Source: Plazaster borealis
Taxonomy: Eukaryota; Echinodermata; Asteroidea; Forcipulatida; Labidiasteridae
Assembly: GCA_021014325.1 (NCBI GenBank)
Contig: CM037470.1
Location: 8,225,147 to 8,289,146 of the forward strand
Direction: 5' to 3'
DNA: 64,000 bases
The notes below the pieces were generated by a model. It made no database searches and was not told the origin of the DNA. It was given only the letters and a program-made list of their open reading frames with translations. Numbering within the stretch: position 1 is the stretch's first letter; each line of letters starts with the position of its first letter. This document shows positions 36,301 to 50,065 of the stretch, piece after piece. A program made the translations under genes and the position numbers.

Positions 36301-39300
36301 AAAGTGTTTCCAAACGCGCTGAGATGAACCAGTAGCTTCAGCACACCCATGTTTCTTATTACAGAATTAATCTCAGAGCAATCTGAGCAATTTGAAAAAA
36401 AAATTGTTTCCAAACGCGCTGAGATTGAACCAGTAGCTTCAGCACACCCATGTTTCTTATTACAGAATTAATCTCAGAGCATTCTGAGGCACTTTGAAAA
36501 AAACGTGTTTCCAAACGCGCTGGGATTGAACCAGTAGCTTCAGCACACCCATGTTTCTTATTAGACAATTAATCTCAGAGCATTCTGAGCACTTTAAAAA
36601 AATTGTGTTTCCAAACGCGCTGTGATTGAACAAGTAGCTTCAGCACACCCATGTTTCTTAGTAGACAATTAATCTCAGAGCATTCTGAGCACTTTGAAAA
36701 CATTTTGTCTCCAAACCTGCTCAGATTGAACCAGTAGCTTCAGCACACCCATGTTTCTTAGCAGACAATTAATCTCAGAGCATTCTGAGCATTTTAAATA
36801 AAAAGTGTTTCCAAACGCGCTGGGATTGAACCAGTAGCTTCAGCACACCCATGTTTCTTATTACAGAATTAATCTCAGAGCATTCTGAGCACTTTGAAAA
36901 AAAATTGTTTCCAAACGCGCTGGGATTGAACCAGTAGCTTCAGCACTCCAATGTTTCTTAATACAGAATTAATCTCAGAGCATTCGGAGCACTTTGAAAA
37001 AATTGTCTCCAAACCTGCTGAGATTGAACCAGTAGCTTCAGCACACCCATGTTTCTTATTACAGAATTAATCTCAGATCATTCTGAGCACTTTGAAAAAA
37101 TTCTTTTCTCCAAACCTGCTCAGATTGAACCAGTAGCTTCAGCACACCCATGTTTCTTATTACAGAATTAATCTCAGAGCATTCTGAGCACTTTGAAAAA
37201 AAAATTGTTTCCAAACGCGCTGAGATTGAACCAGTAGCTTCAGCACACCCATGTTTCTTATTACAGAATTAATCTCAGAGCATTCTGAGCACTTTGAAAA
37301 CATTTTGTCTCCAAACCTGCTCAGATTGAACCAGTAGCTTCAGCACACCCATGTTTCTTATTACAGAATTAATCTCAGAGCATTCTGAGCACTTTGAAAA
37401 AAAAATTGTTTCCAAACGCGCTGAGATTGAACCAGTAGCTTCAGCACAACCATGTTTCTTATTACAGAATTAATCTCAGAGCATTCTGAGCACTTTGAAA
37501 AAAAATTGTCTCTAAACCTGCTCAGATTGAACCATTAGCTTCAGCACACCCATGTTTCATATTACAGAATTAATCTCAGAGCATTCTGAGCACTTTGAAA
37601 AAAAATTGTTTCCAAACGCGCTGGGATTGAACCAGTAGCTTCAGCACACCCATGTTTCCTATTACAGAATTAATCTCAGAGCATTCTGAGCACTTTGAAA
37701 AATTCTTTTCTCCAAACCTGCTCAGATTGAACCAGTATCTTCAGCACACCCATGTTTCTTATTACAGAATTAATCTCAGAGCATTCTGAGCACTTTGAAA
37801 AAATTGTTTCCAAACGCACTGAGATTGAACAAGTAGCTTCAGCACACCCATGTTTCTTATTAAACAATTTACCTCAGAGCATACTGTGCAATTTGCAAAA
37901 AAAATTGTTTCCAAACGCGCTGGGATTGAACCAGTAACTTCAGCACACCCATGTTTCTTATTACAGAATTAATCTCAGAGCATTCTGAGCACTTTAAAAA
38001 AAAAAGTGTTTCCAAACGCGCTGGGATTGAACCAGTAGCTTCAGCACACCCATGTTTCTTATTACAGAATTAATCTCAGAGCATTCTGAGCACTTTGAAA
38101 AAAAATTGTTTCCAAACGCGCTGAGATTGAACAAGTAGCTTCAGCACACCCATGTTTCTTATTACAGAATTAATCTCAGAGCATTCTGAGCACTTTGAAA
38201 AAAAATTGTTTCCAAACGCGCTGGGATTGAACCAGTAGCTTCAGCACACCCATGTTCCTTAGTAGACAATTAATCTCAGAGCATTCTGAGCACTTTGAAA
38301 AACAATTGTCTCCAAACCTGCTCAGATTGAACCATTAGCTTCAGCACACCCATGTTTCTTATTACAGAATTAATCTCAGAGCATTCTGAGCACTTTGAAA
38401 AAAAAGTGTTTCCAAACGCGCTGGGATTGAACCAGTAGCTTCAGCACACCCATGTTTCTTATTACAGAATTAATCTCAGAGCATTCTGAGCACTTTGAAA
38501 AAAAATTGTTTCCAAACGCGCTTAGATTGAACAAGTAGCTTCAGCACACCCATGTTTCTTATTACAGAATTAATCTCAGAGCATTGTGAGCACTTTGAAA
38601 ACATTTTGTCTCTAAACCTGCTCAGATTGAACCAGTAGCTTCAGCACACCCATGTTTCTTATTACAGAATTAATCTCAGAGCATTCTGAGCACTTTGAAA
38701 AAAAAGTGTTTCCAAACCTGCTCTGATTGAACCAGTAGCTTCAGCACACCCATGTTTCTTATTACAGAATTAATCTCAGAGCATTCTGAGCACTTTGAAA
38801 AAAAATTGTTTCCAAACGCGCTGAGATTGAACAAGTAGCATCAGCACACCCATGTTTCTTAGTAGACAATTAATCTCAGAGCATTCTGAGCACTTTGAAA
38901 AAAAAGTGTTTCCAAACGCACTGGGATTGAACCAGTAGCTTCAAGCACACTCATGTTTCTTATTACAGAATTAATATCAGAGCATCCTGAGCACTTTGAA
39001 AACATTTTGTCTCCAAACCTGCTCGGATTGAACCAATAGCTTCAGCACACCCATGTTTCTTATTACAGAATTAATCTCAGAGCATTCTGAGGCACTTTGA
39101 AAAAAACGTGTTTCCAAACGCGCTGGGATTGAACCAGTAGCTTCAGCACACCCATGTTTCTTATTACAGAATTAATCTCAGAGCATTCTGAGCACTTTGA
39201 AAAATTCTTTTCTCCAAACCTGCTCTGATTGAACAAGTAGCTTCAGCACACCCATGTTTCTTATTACAGAATTAATCTCAGAGCATTCTGAACACTTTGA

Positions 39301-39339
39301 AAAAAAATTGTTTCCAAACGCGCTGAGATTGAACAAGTA

Positions 39340-42300
39340 GCTTCAGCACACTTAGTAGACAATTAATCTCAGAGCATTCTGAGCACTTTGAAAAAAAAAG
39401 TGTTTCCAAACGCGCTGAGATGAACCAGTAGCTTCAGCACACCCATGATTCTTAGAAGACAATTAATCTCAGAGCATTCTGAGCACTTTAAAAAAAAGTG
39501 TTTCGAAACGCGCTGGGATTGAACCAGTAGCTTCAGCACACCCATGTTTCTTATTATAGAATTAATCTCAGAGCATTCTGAGCACTTTGAAAAAAAATTG
39601 TTTCCAAACGCGCTTAGATTGAACAAGTAGCTTCAGCACACCCATGTTTCTTATTACAGAATTAATCTCAGAGCATTGTGAGCACTTTGAAAACATTTTG
39701 TCTCTAAACCTGCTCAGATTGAACCAGTAGCTTCAGCACACCCATGTTTCTTATTACAGAATTAATCTCAGAGCATTCTGATCACTTTGAATTTGTTTTG
39801 TCTCCAAACCTGCTCTGATTGAACCAGTAGCTTCAGCACACCCATGTTTCTTATTACAGAATTAATCTCAGAGCATTCTGAGCACTTTGAAAAAAAAAAG
39901 TGTTTCCAAACGCGCTGAGATTGAACAAGTAGCTTCAGCACACCCATGTTTCTTAGTAGACAATTAATCTCAGAGCATTCTGAAGCACTTTGAAAAAAAA
40001 TTGTTTCCAAACGCGCTGAGATTGAACAAGTAGCTTCAGCACACCCATGTTTCTTAGTAGACAATTAATCTCAGAGCATTCTGAGCACTTTGAAAAAAAA
40101 TTGTTTCCAAACGCGCTGAGATTGAACAAGTAGCTTCAGCACACCCATGTTTCTTAGTAGACAATTAATCTCAGAGCATTCTGAGCACTTTGAAAAAAAA
40201 TTGTTTCCAAACGCGCTGCGATTGAACAAGTAGCTTCAGCACACCCATGTTTCTTATTACAGAATTAATCTCAGAGCATTCGGAGCACTTTGAAAAAAAA
40301 TGTCTCTAAACCTGCTCTGATTGAACAAGTAGCTTCAGCACACCCATGTTTCTTAGTAGACAATTAATCTCAGAGCATTCTGAGCACTTTGAAATTTTTT
40401 TTTCTCCAAACCTGCTCAGATTGAACCAGTAGCTTCAGCACACCCATGTTTCTTAGTAGACAATTAATCTCAGAGCATTCTGAGCACTTTGAAAAAAATT
40501 GTTTCCAAACGCGCTGAGATTGAACAAGTAGCTTCAGCACACCCATGTTTCTTAGTAGAAAATTAATCTCAGAGCATTCTGAGCACTTTGAAAAAAAATT
40601 GTTTCCAAACGCGCTGAGATTGAACAAGTAGCTTCAGCACACCCATGTTTCTTAGTAGACAATTAATCTCAGAGCATTCTGAGCACTTTGAAAAAAAATT
40701 GTTTCCAAACGCGCTGCGATTGAACAAGTAGCTTCAGCACACCCATGTTTCTTATTACAGAATTAATCTCAGAGCATTCGGAGCACTTTGAAAAAAAATG
40801 TCTCTAAACCTGCTCTGATTGAACAAGTAGCTTCAGCACACCCATGTTTCTTAGTAGACAATTAATCTCAGAGCATTCTGAGCACTTTGAAATTTTTTTT
40901 TCTCCAAACCTGCTCAGATTGAACCAGTAGCTTCAGCACACCCATGTTTCTTATTACAGAATTAATCTCAGAGCATTCTGAGGCACTTTGAAAAAAAAAA
41001 GTGTTTCCAAACGCGTTGGGATTGAACTAGTAGCTTCAGCACACCCATGTTTCTTATTACAGAATTAATCTCAGAGCATTCTGAGGCACTTTGAAAAAAA
41101 GTGTTTCCAAACGCGCTGAGATTGAACAAGTAGCTTCAGCACACCCATGTTTCTTAGTAGACAATTAATCTCAGAGCATTCTGAGCACTTTGAAAAAAAA
41201 TTGTCTCTAAACCTGCTCTGATTGAACAAGTAGCTTCAGCACACCCATGTTTCTTAGTAGACAATTAATCTCAGAGCATTCTGAGCACTTTGAAAAAAAA
41301 TTGTTTCCAAACGCGCTGAGATTGAACAAGTAGCTTCAGCACACCCATGTTTCTTATTACAGAATTAATCTCAGAGCATTCTGAGCACTTTGAAAATTTT
41401 TTGTCTCCAAACCTGCTCTGATTGAACCAGTAACTTCAGCACACCCATGTTTCTTATTACAGAATTAATCTCAGAGCATTCTGAGCACTTTGAAAAAAAA
41501 TTGTCTCTAAACCTGCTCTGATTGAACCAGTAGCTTCAGCACACCCATGTTTCTTATTACAGAATTAATCTCAGAGCATTCTGAGCACTTTGAAAAAAGT
41601 GTTTCCAAACGCGCTGAGATTGAACAAGTAGCATCAGCACACCCATGTTTCTTATTACAGAATTAATCTCAGAGCATTCTGAGCACTTTGAAAAAAAATT
41701 GTTTCCAAACGCGCTGAGATTGAACAAGTAGCTTCAGCACACCCATGTTTCTTAGTAGACAATTAATCTCAGAGCATTCTGAGCACTTTGAAAATTTTTT
41801 TTCTCCAAACCTGCTCAGATTGAACCAGTAGCTTCAGCACACCCATGTTTCTTATTACAGAATTAATCTCAGCACACCCATGTTTCTTATTACAGAATTA
41901 ATCTCAGAGCATCCTGAGCACTTTGAAAACATTTTGTCTCCAAACCTGCTCAGATTGAACCAGTAGCTTCAGCACACACATGTTTCTTATTACAGAATTA
42001 ATCTCAGAGCATTCTGAGGCACTTTGAAAAAAACGTGTTTCCAAACGCGCTGGGATTGAACCAGTAGCTTCAGCACACCCATGTTTCTTATTACAGAATT
42101 AATCTCAGAGCATTCTGAGCACTTTGAAAAAAAAATTGTTTCCAAACCTGCTCTGATTGAACAAGTAGCTTCAGCACACCCATGTTTCTTATTACAGAAT
42201 TAATCTCAGAGCATTCTGAACACTTTGAAAAAAAATTGTTTCCAAACGCGCTGAGATTGAACAAGTAGCTTCAGCACACTTAGTAGACAATTAATCTCAG

Positions 42301-44290
42301 AGCATTCTGAGCACTTTGAAAAAAATTGTTCCAAACGCGCTGAGATTGAACAAGTAGCTTCAGCACACCCATGATTCTTATTACAGAATTAATCTCGGAG
42401 CATTCTGAGCACTTTAAAAAAAAGTGTTTCGAAACGCGCTGGGATTGAACCAGTAGCTTCAGCACACCCATGATTCTTAGAAGACAATTAATCTCAGAGC
42501 ATTCTGAGCACTTTAAAAAAAAGTGTTTCGAAACGCGCTGGGATTGAACCAGTAGCTTCAGCACACCCATGTTTCTTATTATAGAATTAATCTCAGAGCA
42601 TTCTGAGCACTTTGAAAAAAAATTGTTTCCAAACGCGCTTAGATTGAACAAGTAGCTTCAGCACACCCATGTTTCTTATTACAGAATTAATCTCAGAGCA
42701 TTGTGAGCACTTTGAAAACATTTTGTCTCTAAATCTGCTCAGATTGAACCAGTAGCTTCAGCACACCCATGTTTCTTATTACAGAATTAATCTCAGAGCA
42801 TTCTGATCACTTTGAATTTGTTTTGTCTCCAAACCTGCTCTGATTGAACCAGTAGCTTCAGCACACCCATGTTTCTTATTACAGAATTAATCTCAGAGCA
42901 TTCTGAGGCACTTTGAAAAAAAAAGTGTTTCCAAACGCGCTGAGATTGAACCAGTATCTTCAGCACACCCATGTTTCTTATTACAGAATTAATCTCAGAG
43001 CATTCTGAGCACTTTGAAAAAAATTGTTTCCAAACGCGCTGAGATTGAACAAGTAGCTTCAGCACACCCATGTTTCTTAGTAGACAATTAATCTCAGAGC
43101 ATTCTGAGCACTTTGAAAAAAATTGTTTCCAAACGCGCTGAGATTGAACAAGTAGCTTCAGCACACCCATGTTTCTTATTACAGAATTAAACTCAGAGCA
43201 TTCTGAGCACTTTGAAAACATATTGTTTCCAAACGAGCTGTGATTTAACATGTAGCTTCAGCACACCCATGTTTCTTAGTAGACAATAAATCTCAGAGCA
43301 TTCTGAGCACTTTGAAAAAAAATTGTTTCCAAACGCGCTGCGATTGAACAAGTAGCTTCAGCACACCCATGTTTCTTATTACAGAAGTAATCTCAGAGCA
43401 TTCGGAGCACTTTGAAAAAATGTCTCTAAACCTGCTCTGATTGAACAAGTAGCTTCAGCACACCCATGTTTCTTAGTAGACAATTAATCTCAGAGCATTC
43501 TGAGCACTTTGAAATTTTATTGTCTCCAAAATTGCTGAGATTTAACCAGTAGCTTCAGCACACCCATGTTTCTTATTACACAATTAATCTCACAGCATTC
43601 TGAGCACTTTTAAAAAAAATTGTTTCCAAACGCGCTGAGATTGAACAAGTAGCTTCAGCACACCCATGTTTCTTAGTAGAAAATTAATCTCAGAGCATTC
43701 TGAGCACTTTGAAAAAAAATTGTTTCCAAACGCGCTGAGATTGAACAAGTAGCTTCAGCACACCCATGTTTCTTAGTAGACAATTAATCTCAGAGCATTC
43801 TGAGCACTTTGAAAAAAAATTGTTTCCAAACGCGCTGCGATTGAACAAGTAGCTTCAGCACACCCATGTTTCTTATTACAGAATTAATCTCAGAGCATTC
43901 GGAGCACTTTGAAAAAAAATGTCTCTAAACCTGCTCTGATTGAACAAGTAGCTTCAGCACACCCATGTTTCTTAGTAGACAATTAATCTCAGAGCATTGT
44001 GAGCACTTTGAAAAAAAATTTTCTCCAAACCTGCTCAGATTGAACCAGTAGCTTCAGCACACCCATGTTTCTTATTACAGAATTAATCTCAGAGCATTCT
44101 GAGCACTTTGAAAAAAAAGTGTTTCCAAACCTGCTCGGATTGAACCAATAGCTTCAGCACACCCATGTTTCTTATTACAGAATTAATCTCAGAGCATCCT
44201 GAGCACTTTGAAAAAAATTGTTCCAAACGCGCTGAGATTGAACAAGTAGCATCAGCACACCCATGTTTCTTAGTAGACAATTAATCTCAG
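39340..44290. repeat. Nested higher-order repeats at the right of the array
   Basis: A block of about five monomers is marked by GCTGCGATTGAAC, CATTCGGAGCAC and AAAATGTCTCTAAACCTG. It occurs near 40215 and 40705 (offset 490 bp) and again near 43337 and 43826. A deletion variant, CAGCACACTTAGTAGAC, occurs at about 39345 and 42271 (offset about 2.93 kb). Small and large duplications are therefore layered. Confidence 0.7.
41860..41905. repeat. Truncated satellite monomer
   Basis: After AATTAATCTCAG the sequence jumps to CACACCCATG and repeats the junction, giving a unit of about 35 bp. The join lies at the shared bases TCAG of ATCTCAGAG and CTTCAGCAC, as expected for recombination at microhomology. 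Other shortened units lie at 28350-28375, 39340-39362 and 42268-42290. Confidence 0.8.
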
Positions 44291-47200
44291 AGCATTCTGA
44301 GCACTTTGAAAAAAAATTGTCTCTAAACCTTCTCTGATTGAACAAGTAGCTTCAGCACACCCATGTTTCTTATTACAGAATTAATCTCAGAGCATTCTGA
44401 GCACTTTGAAAAAAAATTGTTTCCAAACGCGCTGAGATTGAACAAGTAGCTTCAGCACACCCATGTTTCTTATTACAGAATTAATCTCAGAGCATTCTGA
44501 GCACTTTGAAAATTTTTTGTCTCCAAACCTGCTCTGATTGAACCAGTAACTTCAGCACACCCATGTTTCTTATTACAGAATTAATCTCAGAGCATTCTGA
44601 GCACTTTGAAAAAAAATTGTCTCTAAACCTGCTCTGATTGAACCAGTAGCTTCAGCACACCCATGTTTCTTATTACAGAATTAATCTCAGAGCATTCTGA
44701 GCACTTTGAAAAAAAAGTGTTTCCAAACGCGTTGGGATTGAACCAGTAGCTTCAGCACACCCATGTTTCTTATTACAGAATTAATCTCAGAGCATTCTGA
44801 GGCACTTTGAAAAAAAAAGTGTTTCCAAACGCGCTGAGATTAAACCAGTAGCTTCAGCACACCCATGTTTCTTAGTAGACAATTAATCTCAGAGCATTCT
44901 GAGCACTTTGAAAACATTTTGTCTCCAAACCTGCTCAGATTGAACCAGTAGCTTCAGCACACCCATGTTTCTCATTACAGAATTAATCTCAGAGCATTCT
45001 GAGCACTTTGAAAAAAAAGTGTTTCCAAACGCGCTGAGATTGAACCAGTAGCTTCAGCACACCCATGTTTCTTAGTAGACAATTAATCTCAGAGCATTCT
45101 GAGCACTTTGAAAACATTTTGTCTCCAAACCTGCTCAGATTGAACCAGTAGCTTCAGCACACCCATGTTTCTTATTACAGAATTAATCTCAGAGCATTCT
45201 GAGCACTTTGAAAAAAAAGTGTTTCCAAACGCGCTGGGATTGAACCAGTAGCTTCAGCACTCCCATGTTTCTTATTACAGAATTAATCTCAGAGCATTCT
45301 GAGCACTTTAAAAAAAAAGTGTTTCGAAACGCGCTGAGATTGAACAAGTAGCTTCAGCACACCCATGTTTCTTATTACAGAATTAATCTCAGAGCATTCT
45401 GAGCACTTTGAAAAAATTTTGTCTCCAAACCTCCTCAGATTGAACCAGAAGCTTCAGCACACCCATGTTTCTCAATACAGAATTAATCTCAGAGCATTCT
45501 GATCACTTTGAAAAAAGGTGTTTCCAAACGCGCTGAGATTGAACAAGTAGCATCAGCACACCCATGTTTCTTATTACAGAATTAATCTCAGAGCATTCTG
45601 AGCACTTTGAAAACATTTTGTCTCCAAACCTGCTCAGATTGAACCAGTAGCTTCAGCACACCCATGTTTCTTATTACAGAATTAATCTCAGAGCATTCTG
45701 AGCACTTTAAAAAAAAAGTGTTTCGAAACGCGCTGAGATTGAACAAGTAGCTTCAGCACACCCATTTTTCTTATTACAGAATTAATCTCAGAGCATTCTG
45801 AGCACTTTGAAAAATTTTTGTCTCCAAACCTGCTCTGATTGAACCAGTAGCTTGAGCACACCCATGTTTCTTATTACAGAATTAATCTCAGAGCATTCTG
45901 AGCACTTTGAAAAAAAAGTGTTTCCAAACGCGCTGAGATTGAACAAGTAGCATCAGCACACCCATGTTTCTTATTACAGAATTAATCTCAGAGCATTCTG
46001 AGCACTTTGAAAACATTTTGTCTCCAAACCTGCTCAGATTGAACCAGTAGCTTCAGCACACCCATGTTTCTTAGTAGACAATTAATCTCAGAGCATTCTG
46101 AGCACTTTGAAAAAAAAATGTTTCCAAACGCGCTGAGATTGAACAAGTAGCTTCAGCACACCCATGTTTCTTAGTAGACAATTAATCTCAGAGCATTCTG
46201 AGCACTTTGAAAATTATTTTTCTCCAAACCTGCTCAGATTGAACCAGTAGCTTCAGCACACCCATGTTTCTTATTACAGAATTAATCTCAGAGCATTCTG
46301 AGGCACTTTGAAAAAAAAAGTGTTTCGAAACGCGTTGGGATTGAACCAGTACCTTCAGCACACCCATGTTTCTTATTACAGAATTAATCTCAGAGCATTC
46401 TGAGGCACTTTGAAAAAAAAAGTGTTTCCAAACGCGCTGAGATTAAACCAGTAGCTTCAGCACACCCATGTTTCTTAGTAGACAATTAATCTCAGAGCAT
46501 TCTGAGCACTTTGAAAACATTTTGTCTCCAAACCTGCTCAGATTGAACCAGTAGCTTCAGCACACCCATGTTTCTCATTACAGAATTAATCTCAGAGCAT
46601 TCTGAGCACTTTGAAAAAAAATTGTTTCCAAACGCGCTGAGATTGAACCAGTAGCTTCAGCACACCCATGTTTCTTAGTAGACAATTAATCTCAGAGCAT
46701 TCTGAGCACTTTGAAAACATTTTGTCTCCAAACCTGCTCAGATTGAACCAGTAGCTTCAGCACACCCATGTTTCTTATTACAGAATTAATCTCAGAGCAT
46801 TCTGAGGCACTTTGAAAAAAAAGTGTTTCCAAACGCGCTGGGATTGAACCAGTAGCTTCAGCACTCCCATGTTTCTTATTACAGAATTAATCTCAGAGCA
46901 TTCTAAGGCACTTTGAAAAAAAAGTGTTTCCAAACGCGCTGGGATTAAACCAGTAGCTTCAGCACTCCCATGTTTCTTATTACAGAATTAATCTCAGAGC
47001 ATTCTGAGCACTTTAAAAAAAAAAGTGTTTCCAAACGCGCTGAGATTGAAGCAGTAGCTTCAGCACACCCATGTTTCTTAGTAGACAATTAATCTCAGAG
47101 CATTCTGAGCACTTTAAAAAAAAAGTGTTTCGAAACGCGCTGGGATTGAACCAGTAGCTTGAGCACACCCATGTTTCTTATTACAGAATTAATCTCAGAG

Positions 47201-49879
47201 CATTCTGAGCACTTTGAAAAAAAATTGTTTCCAAACGCGCTGAGATTGAACAAGTAGCTTCAGCACACCCCATGTTCCTTAGTAGACAATTAATCTCAGA
47301 GCATTCTGAACACTTTGAAAAATTCTTTTCTCCAAACCTGCTCAGATTGAACCAGTAGCTTCAGCACACCCATGTTTCTTATTACAGAATTAATCTCAGA
47401 GCATTCGGTGCACTTTGAAAAAAAATTGTCTGTAAACCTGCTCTGATTGAACAAGTAGCTTCAGCACACCCATGTTTCTTATTACAGAATTAATCTCAGA
47501 GCATTCTGAGCACTTTGAAAAAAAATTGTTTCCAAACGCGCTGAGATTGAACTAGTAGCTTCAGCACACCCATGTTTCTTAGTAGACAATTAATCTCAGA
47601 GCATTCTGAGCACTTTGAAAAAAAAATGTTTCCAAACGCGCTGAGATTGAACAAGTAGCTTCAGCACACCCATTTTTCTTATTACAGAATTAATCTCAGA
47701 GCATTCTGAGCACTTTGAAAATTTTTTGTCTCCAAACCTGCTCTGATTGAACCAGTAGCTTGAGCACACCCACGTTTCTTATTACAGAATTAATCTCAGA
47801 GCATTCTGAGCACTTTGAAAAAAAAGTGTTTCCAAACGCGCTGAGATTGAACAAGTAGCATCAGCACACCCATGTTTCTTATTACAGAATTAATCTCAGA
47901 GCATTCTGAGCACTTTGAAAACATTTTGTCTCCAAACCTGCTCAGATTGAACCAGTAGCTTCAGCACACCCATGTTTCTTATTACAGAATTAATCTCAGA
48001 GCATTCTGAGCACTTTGAAAAAAAAAGTGTTTCGAAACGCGCTGAGATTGAACAAAAAAAAGTAGCTTCAGCACTCCCATGTTTCTTATTACAGAATTAA
48101 TCTCAGAGCATTCTGAGGCACTTTGAAAAAAATTGTTTCCAAACGCGCTGGGATTGAACCAGTAGCTTCAGCACTCCCATGTTTCTTAATACAGAATTAA
48201 TCTCAGAGCATTCGGAGCACTTTGAAAAAAAATTGTCTCTAAACCTGCTCTGATTGAACAAGTAGCTTCAGCACACCCATGTTTCTTATTACAGAATTAA
48301 TCTCAGAGCATCCTGAGCACTTTGAAAAAAAATTGTTTCCAAACGCGCTGAGATTGAACTAGTAGCTTCAGCACACCCATGTTTCTTAGTAGACAATTAA
48401 TCTCAGAGCATTCTGAGCACTTTGAAAAAAATTTTTTTCCAAACGCGCTGAGATTGAACAAGTAGCTTCAGCACACCCATGTTTCTTATTACAGAACTAA
48501 TCTCAGAGCATTCTGAGCACTTTAAAAAAAATTGTTTCCAAACGCGCTGAGATTGAACCAATAGTTTCAGCACACCCATGTTTCTTATTACAGAATTAAT
48601 CTCAGAGCATTGTGAGCACTTTGAAAATTTTTTGTCTCCAAACCTGCTCTGATTGAACCAGTAGCTTCGGCACACCCATGTTTCTTATTACAGAATTAAT
48701 CTCAGAGCATTCTGAGCACTTTGAAAAAAAAATTGTTTCCAAACGCGCTGAGATTGAACAAGAAGCTTCAGCACACCCATGTTTCTTAGTAGACAATTAA
48801 TCTCAGAGCATTCTGAGCACTTTGAAAAAAAAGTGTTTCCAAACGCGCTGGGATTGAACCAGTAGCTTCAGCACACCCATGTTTCTTATTACAGAATTAA
48901 TCTCAGAGCATTCTGAGCACTTTGAAAAAAATTGTTTCCAAACCTGCTCTGATTGAACCAGTAGCTTCAGCACACCAATGTTTCTTAGTAGACAATTAAT
49001 CTCAGAGCATTCTGAGCACTTTGAAAAAAAATTGTTTCCAAACCTGCTCTGATTGAACCAGTAGCTTCAGCAGACCCATGTTTCTTAGTAGACAATTAAT
49101 CTCAGAGCATTCTGAGCACTTTGAAAAAAAAGTGTTTCCAAACGCGCTGAGATTGAACAAGTAGCTTCAGCACACCCATGTTTCTTATTACAGAATTAAT
49201 CTCAGAGCATTCTGAGCACTTTGAAAACATTTTGTCTCCAAACCTGCTCAGATTGAACCAGTAGCATCAGCACACCCATGTTTCTTAGTAGACAATTAAT
49301 CTCAGAGTATTCTGAGCACTTTAAAAAAAAAGTGTTTCCAAACGCGCTGAGATTGAACAAGTAGCTTCAGCACACCCATGTTTCTTATTACAGAATTAAT
49401 CTCAGAGCATTCTGAGCACTTTGAAAAAAAAGTGTTTCCAAACGCGCTGAGATTGAACAAGTAGCTTCAGCTAACCCATGTTTCTTATTACAGAATTAAT
49501 CTCAGAGCATTCTGAGCACTTTGAAAAAAAATTGTCTCTAAACCTGCTCAGATTGAATCAGTAGCTTCAGCACACCCATGTTTCTTATTACAGAATTAAT
49601 CTCAGAGCATTCTGAGCACTTTGAAAAAAAATTGTTTCCAAACGCGCTGAGATTGAACAAGTAGCTTCAGCACACCCATGTTTCTTAGTAGACAATTAAT
49701 CTCGGAGCATTCTGAGCACTTTAAAAAAAAAGTGTTTCCAAACGCGTTGGGATTGAACCAGTAGCTTGAGCACACCCATGTTTCTTATTACAGAATTAAT
49801 CTCAGAGCATTCTGAGCACTTTGAAAACAAGTTGTTTCCAAACTCGCTGAGATTGAACCAGTAGCTTCAGCACACCCAG

Positions 49880-50065
49880 TACAGAATTGATCTCAGAGCA
49901 TTCTGAGGAGTTTGGAATTTTTCTTCTGCCATCAGGCTGAGATTGAACCAGTATCTCTAAAACACCCTTGTTTGTTATTTCAGAATTAATTTCAGAGCAT
50001 TCTTGCGAGTTTGTAACTTTTTTGTCTCCAATCACGCTAAGATTCAACCATTCAACATACCCAAA
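49880..50065. repeat. Decaying right edge of the satellite
   Basis: Monomers remain recognisable but diverged and shortened: CACACCCAGTACAGAATTG, ATCAGGCTGAGATTGAACC, and CTCCAATCACGCTAAGATTC. The LINE 3' end begins at about 50066. Edge decay is expected where homogenisation by exchange fades. Confidence 0.85.

Larger units (their letters stand above)
11862..49879. repeat. 100-bp satellite array, about 380 head-to-tail monomers
   Basis: The array has a 100-bp period, seen directly: the TTACAGAATTAATCTC junction recurs at 16261, 16361, 16461 and 16561. Length varies from 98 to 102 mainly in the A-run after CACTTTGA. Each monomer has a near-constant part of about 70 bp (GTAGCTTCAGCACACCCATG, then the junction, then CTCAGAGCATTCTGAGCAC). 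It also has a variable 30-bp cassette with recurring alleles: GCGCTGAGATT, GCGCTGGGATT, CCTGCTCAGATT, CCTCCTCAGATT and CCTTCTCTGATT. The junction is TTATTACAG, TTAGTAGAC or TTAGAAGAC. No gene is seen inside. Centromeric, pericentromeric or other heterochromatic location is possible but not shown. Confidence 0.97.

Noticed and set aside
11871..49802. Many minus-strand open frames of 60-152 codons with a repeated 33-residue pattern (Gly-Val-Leu-Lys-Leu-Leu-Val-Gln-Ser...)
   Set aside because: They follow the satellite. Monomers of 99 or 102 bp keep frame and 100-bp ones shift it, so open length tracks A-run length. No start context, splice signals or sequence independence from the DNA repeat.
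11862..49879. CENP-B box in the satellite
   Set aside because: The closest stretch (TTTCGAAACGCGCTGGG) fails the core spacing of the box.
11862..49879. CRISPR array
   Set aside because: Units are contiguous 100-bp near-copies with no unique spacers, in an animal genome.
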